From NCBI GenBank assembly GCA_018296165.2, contig JACKQL020000001.1:248001-312000 (forward strand): a stretch of 64,000 nucleotides of DNA. Reading direction: 5' to 3'. A program made the translations under genes and the position numbers. Below the pieces are notes generated by a model. It made no database searches. It was not told the DNA's origin and saw only the letters and a list, made by a program, of their open reading frames with translations. Below are positions 62,374 through 64,000 of the stretch, piece after piece (positions within the stretch are counted from its first letter, which is position 1; each line of letters starts with the position of its first letter). Source of the stretch: Termitomyces sp. T153 (lineage: Eukaryota; Basidiomycota; Agaricomycetes; Agaricales; Lyophyllaceae).

Positions 62374-63239
62374 TTGCAAAAACTTCTGAAGCGTCCATGT
62401 GGGCCCGAGTTGGAGGATACTGGGAGGAGTGGCGACTCGAGCAAAAGGAGTAGACTCTCTGTTTCAGGTTCACGGCATAAACGCACAGAGAACAGGAGGT
62501 CTTCCCAGATACGTACGCACGAGCAGGAGTTGGAGGTCATTAGTAGGAGTGGCAGCTCGAGAAGAAGGAGTAGACTATCTGCTTCAGGCTCGCTACGTCA
62601 AAGCTTAGAGGACAATGAGGTCGTCCCGAATACGCACAAGTGGAAAGCAGGTTCAGTCTGCGGCTCAGCGTGGCAGGAAGTAGTTCAGGAACGCCGCATT
62701 TTTGATGTATGTACAATTTAGGAGAGGGGGGGTCGATTTGTACTATAGTACCTATGTAGAAGTGACTGTACAGTGTACAGTCAAGTAAGTCTCTGTGGAA
62801 TGATTTTCTCGTGGTTTCTTTTGACGACACAGTGCCGAGAGACTTGGAGAGCAATTGAATGCGAGGCTGAACCTGAACCTGGAGACGGACCGCCATCCTC
62901 TCGCTTGGGCTTTTATGTCTAGCTCACTCACGGGAACCACTCGAGTTGAGATTGCGACAAAACAAAAGTACCTTCAGAAGGCGGACACGCGGCTTGACTC
63001 TGGAGGCCACAGCATTCTTTGTGAATGTCGAATGTCGAGACCAAAACGCTGAAAATGCCGGTCTTCATGTCACAGTCGACAGAGATTGGGATGATAAAGA
63101 CGAAAGTATTCAACGGTCTTTCTGCTGCGATACCTTCTTCCGAATAGTGGTAATAGCTCTGTTTCTTGTCCTTTTTTTCTATCGTTACTTCGGCTCAGTT
63201 TGGCATTTGCATTACATCCGAGTCCTTCCCCCTCAGTGA
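62374..63239 (+). other. Possible spliced gene or gene remnant with Ser/Arg-rich repeat and C-terminal membrane span
   Basis: An open frame at about 62374-62721 (no ATG at its start) encodes two 40-residue Ser/Arg-rich repeats. A second open frame ends at 63239 with a convincing membrane span (FFRIVVIALFLVLFFYRYFG) after a charged part (VDRDWDDKDESIQRSFCC). A donor GTATGT follows the first frame near 62709. I could not find a splice path that joins both ends cleanly and begins with ATG. It is either a small membrane protein gene I cannot resolve or a decaying one. Confidence 0.25.
62407..62646 (+). repeat. 120 bp imperfect tandem repeat, two copies, in frame
   Basis: Units start at 62407 and 62527 (both begin GAGTTGGAGG). 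Period 120 nt = 40 codons. Shared coding pattern: ELE...RSG.SS.RSRLS.SGS, with many substitutions in the second half. Confidence 0.85.
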
Positions 63240-63671
63240 AAATCAGGCGGATTGTGGTGGTAACTTGCAGCTAAGTGGCTTACGGGGGAAATTAAGACAA
63301 TAGATAGTCTTACATTTTACTGGCATACGTGACGTGAGACACGACTTCTTCATGTGATCTTAAATTCACGATCGCGTGCACGACACGATCGTGCGACGCG
63401 TCAACGCGTCAAAGGCTGTTGAGAAGTATACAACGCGTTTGCGAGATCAAAAAGAACCGCCGAATGTAAGACCACCAAAATCGCATACGCCCAGAGCAGA
63501 ATGACAAAATCACACTAAAAACTTGGAAAAACGCCGGGACGGTGTAACACATCTGGCGATCGTACTCACTTGGTTTATTCACCAAACAAACCCAACCAAT
63601 AACCGACCCCACCTAATTATAACCAACTCTTCTCTTCCAAGTATCATCACCATCCCGGTACAAGCAAAACA
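63240..63671. promoter_or_regulatory. Upstream region of acidic membrane protein copy 2
   Basis: 432 bp. Palindromic ACGATCG/ACGCGT motifs cluster at 63365-63440 (CACGATCGCGTGCACGACAC, then GACGCGTCAACGCGTC). The last 80 bp before the ATG are C/A-rich and resemble the leader of copy 1 at 57931-58020. Confidence 0.4.
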
Positions 63672-64000
63672 ATGCAACTCTTCTCATTTAAATCATTCTC
63701 CAAAGCCTCCCGCGGCGCCGGAAGCTCCATGCCCTCCACCTGTGGAAGTGGTATCGAAGCCTTGAGCGGCGTCGTTATGCTCCTCGCCACCGCCATGTTT
63801 CACGGCTTGATTGCACGCCCCGCCCTCCCCCCTGCCCAACAGACAACGACTGTCGTCCAGCGCGCCATCGTTCAGCCCACTCCATCTCCTACCGCCCCCC
63901 TTAACCTCACCCCCACTAAATCAATCCCCGCCACAACCGCATCGTTCCCTGCCGCCAATTCCCCGTTCTCGTGTGAGATGCTCAAGGTCCTAAGCGTCGT
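63672..64000 (+). CDS. Acidic membrane protein of unknown function, copy 2 (3' truncated by window)
   Basis: The ATG at 63672 gives MQLFSFKSFSKASRGAGSSM, then PSTCGSGIEALSGVVMLLAT. This aligns along its length with exon 1 of the gene at 55222-57930 (MRFFSLKSFTKASRGSSMPS; GSGMEAFSGIVMLLATAAYH), including QxTTxxxQRxIxxPTP and the PLNLTPTK motif (PINLSPTK in copy 1). The frame is open to the last base, so the rest of the gene lies beyond the window. The role is unknown. Confidence 0.7.
   Translation, partial: MQLFSFKSFSKASRGAGSSMPSTCGSGIEALSGVVMLLATAMFHGLIARPALPPAQQTTTVVQRAIVQPTPSPTAPLNLTPTKSIPATTASFPAANSPFSCEMLKVLSV

Noticed and set aside
62325..62385. tRNA-like segment on the minus strand (GTTCGATCCCAGCC with an upstream CATAACC loop-like part)
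   Set aside because: The T-stem does not pair, and no acceptor stem partner or proper D-arm lies at the right distance. It may be a decayed tRNA piece, but I cannot support a gene. A tRNAscan-SE run would decide.
51439..64000. A single large inverted duplication carrying SSU1 and the acidic membrane protein
   Set aside because: An inversion would keep the transcription order within the pair. Here the acidic gene is upstream of SSU1 in one copy and downstream in the other, and no dioxygenase copy lies between the second pair. At least two events are needed.

Overview
The window is nuclear DNA of a filamentous fungus, most likely a mushroom-forming basidiomycete (Agaricomycete). The evidence is dense genes on both strands, mostly cut by many 45-60 nt introns with GTRNGT donors and short branch sites, plus typical fungal families: AreA/NIT2 GATA factor, NUXM complex I subunit, UPF0643, Zn2Cys6 factor, SSU1, GH76. 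There are no operons, no CRISPR array and no recognisable transposon. I read 22 protein genes, two cut by the window edges, plus one doubtful ORF. Splicing was done by eye, so exon borders are my reading and not transcript data.

Layout, 1-24 kb: 3' part of an API5-like gene; DOMON/cytochrome b561 membrane reductase; homocysteine S-methyltransferase; a CHK2/Cds1-type FHA checkpoint kinase; a small Zn2Cys6 factor (minus); signal peptidase subunit SPC3 (minus); an unrecognised membrane coiled-coil protein (minus); an SCT1/GPT2-type glycerol-3-phosphate acyltransferase; a type II phosphatidylinositol 4-kinase (LSB6); and a CUS2/Tat-SF1 splicing factor (minus).

24-51 kb: a second, diverged CHK2-type FHA kinase; complex I 21.3 kDa subunit (minus); a UPF0643 protein; a large Ser/Pro-rich protein of unknown function (minus); gamma-glutamyltransferase with an in-frame internal duplication; signal peptide peptidase; an intronless GC-rich N-acetylglucosamine kinase-like gene (minus); a repeat-bearing 1.9 kb spacer; the AreA-like GATA factor; a SYT1-like Sec7-PH ARF exchange factor; and a secreted GH76 mannanase (minus).

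51-64 kb is the most unusual part. A SSU1-type sulfite exporter is transcribed divergently from an ETHE1/Blh-like mitochondrial persulfide dioxygenase, whose chemistry makes sulfite. About 8 kb away lies a second SSU1 paralog, whose start codon is 47 bp from the start of an unrecognised gene on the other strand. An acidic membrane protein of unknown function also occurs twice, once near each SSU1 gene; the second copy runs off the window end. Together with homocysteine methyltransferase and gamma-glutamyltransferase, the window holds five genes touching sulfur metabolism. I infer that the 51-64 kb block is a persulfide/sulfite detoxification locus that grew by duplication.
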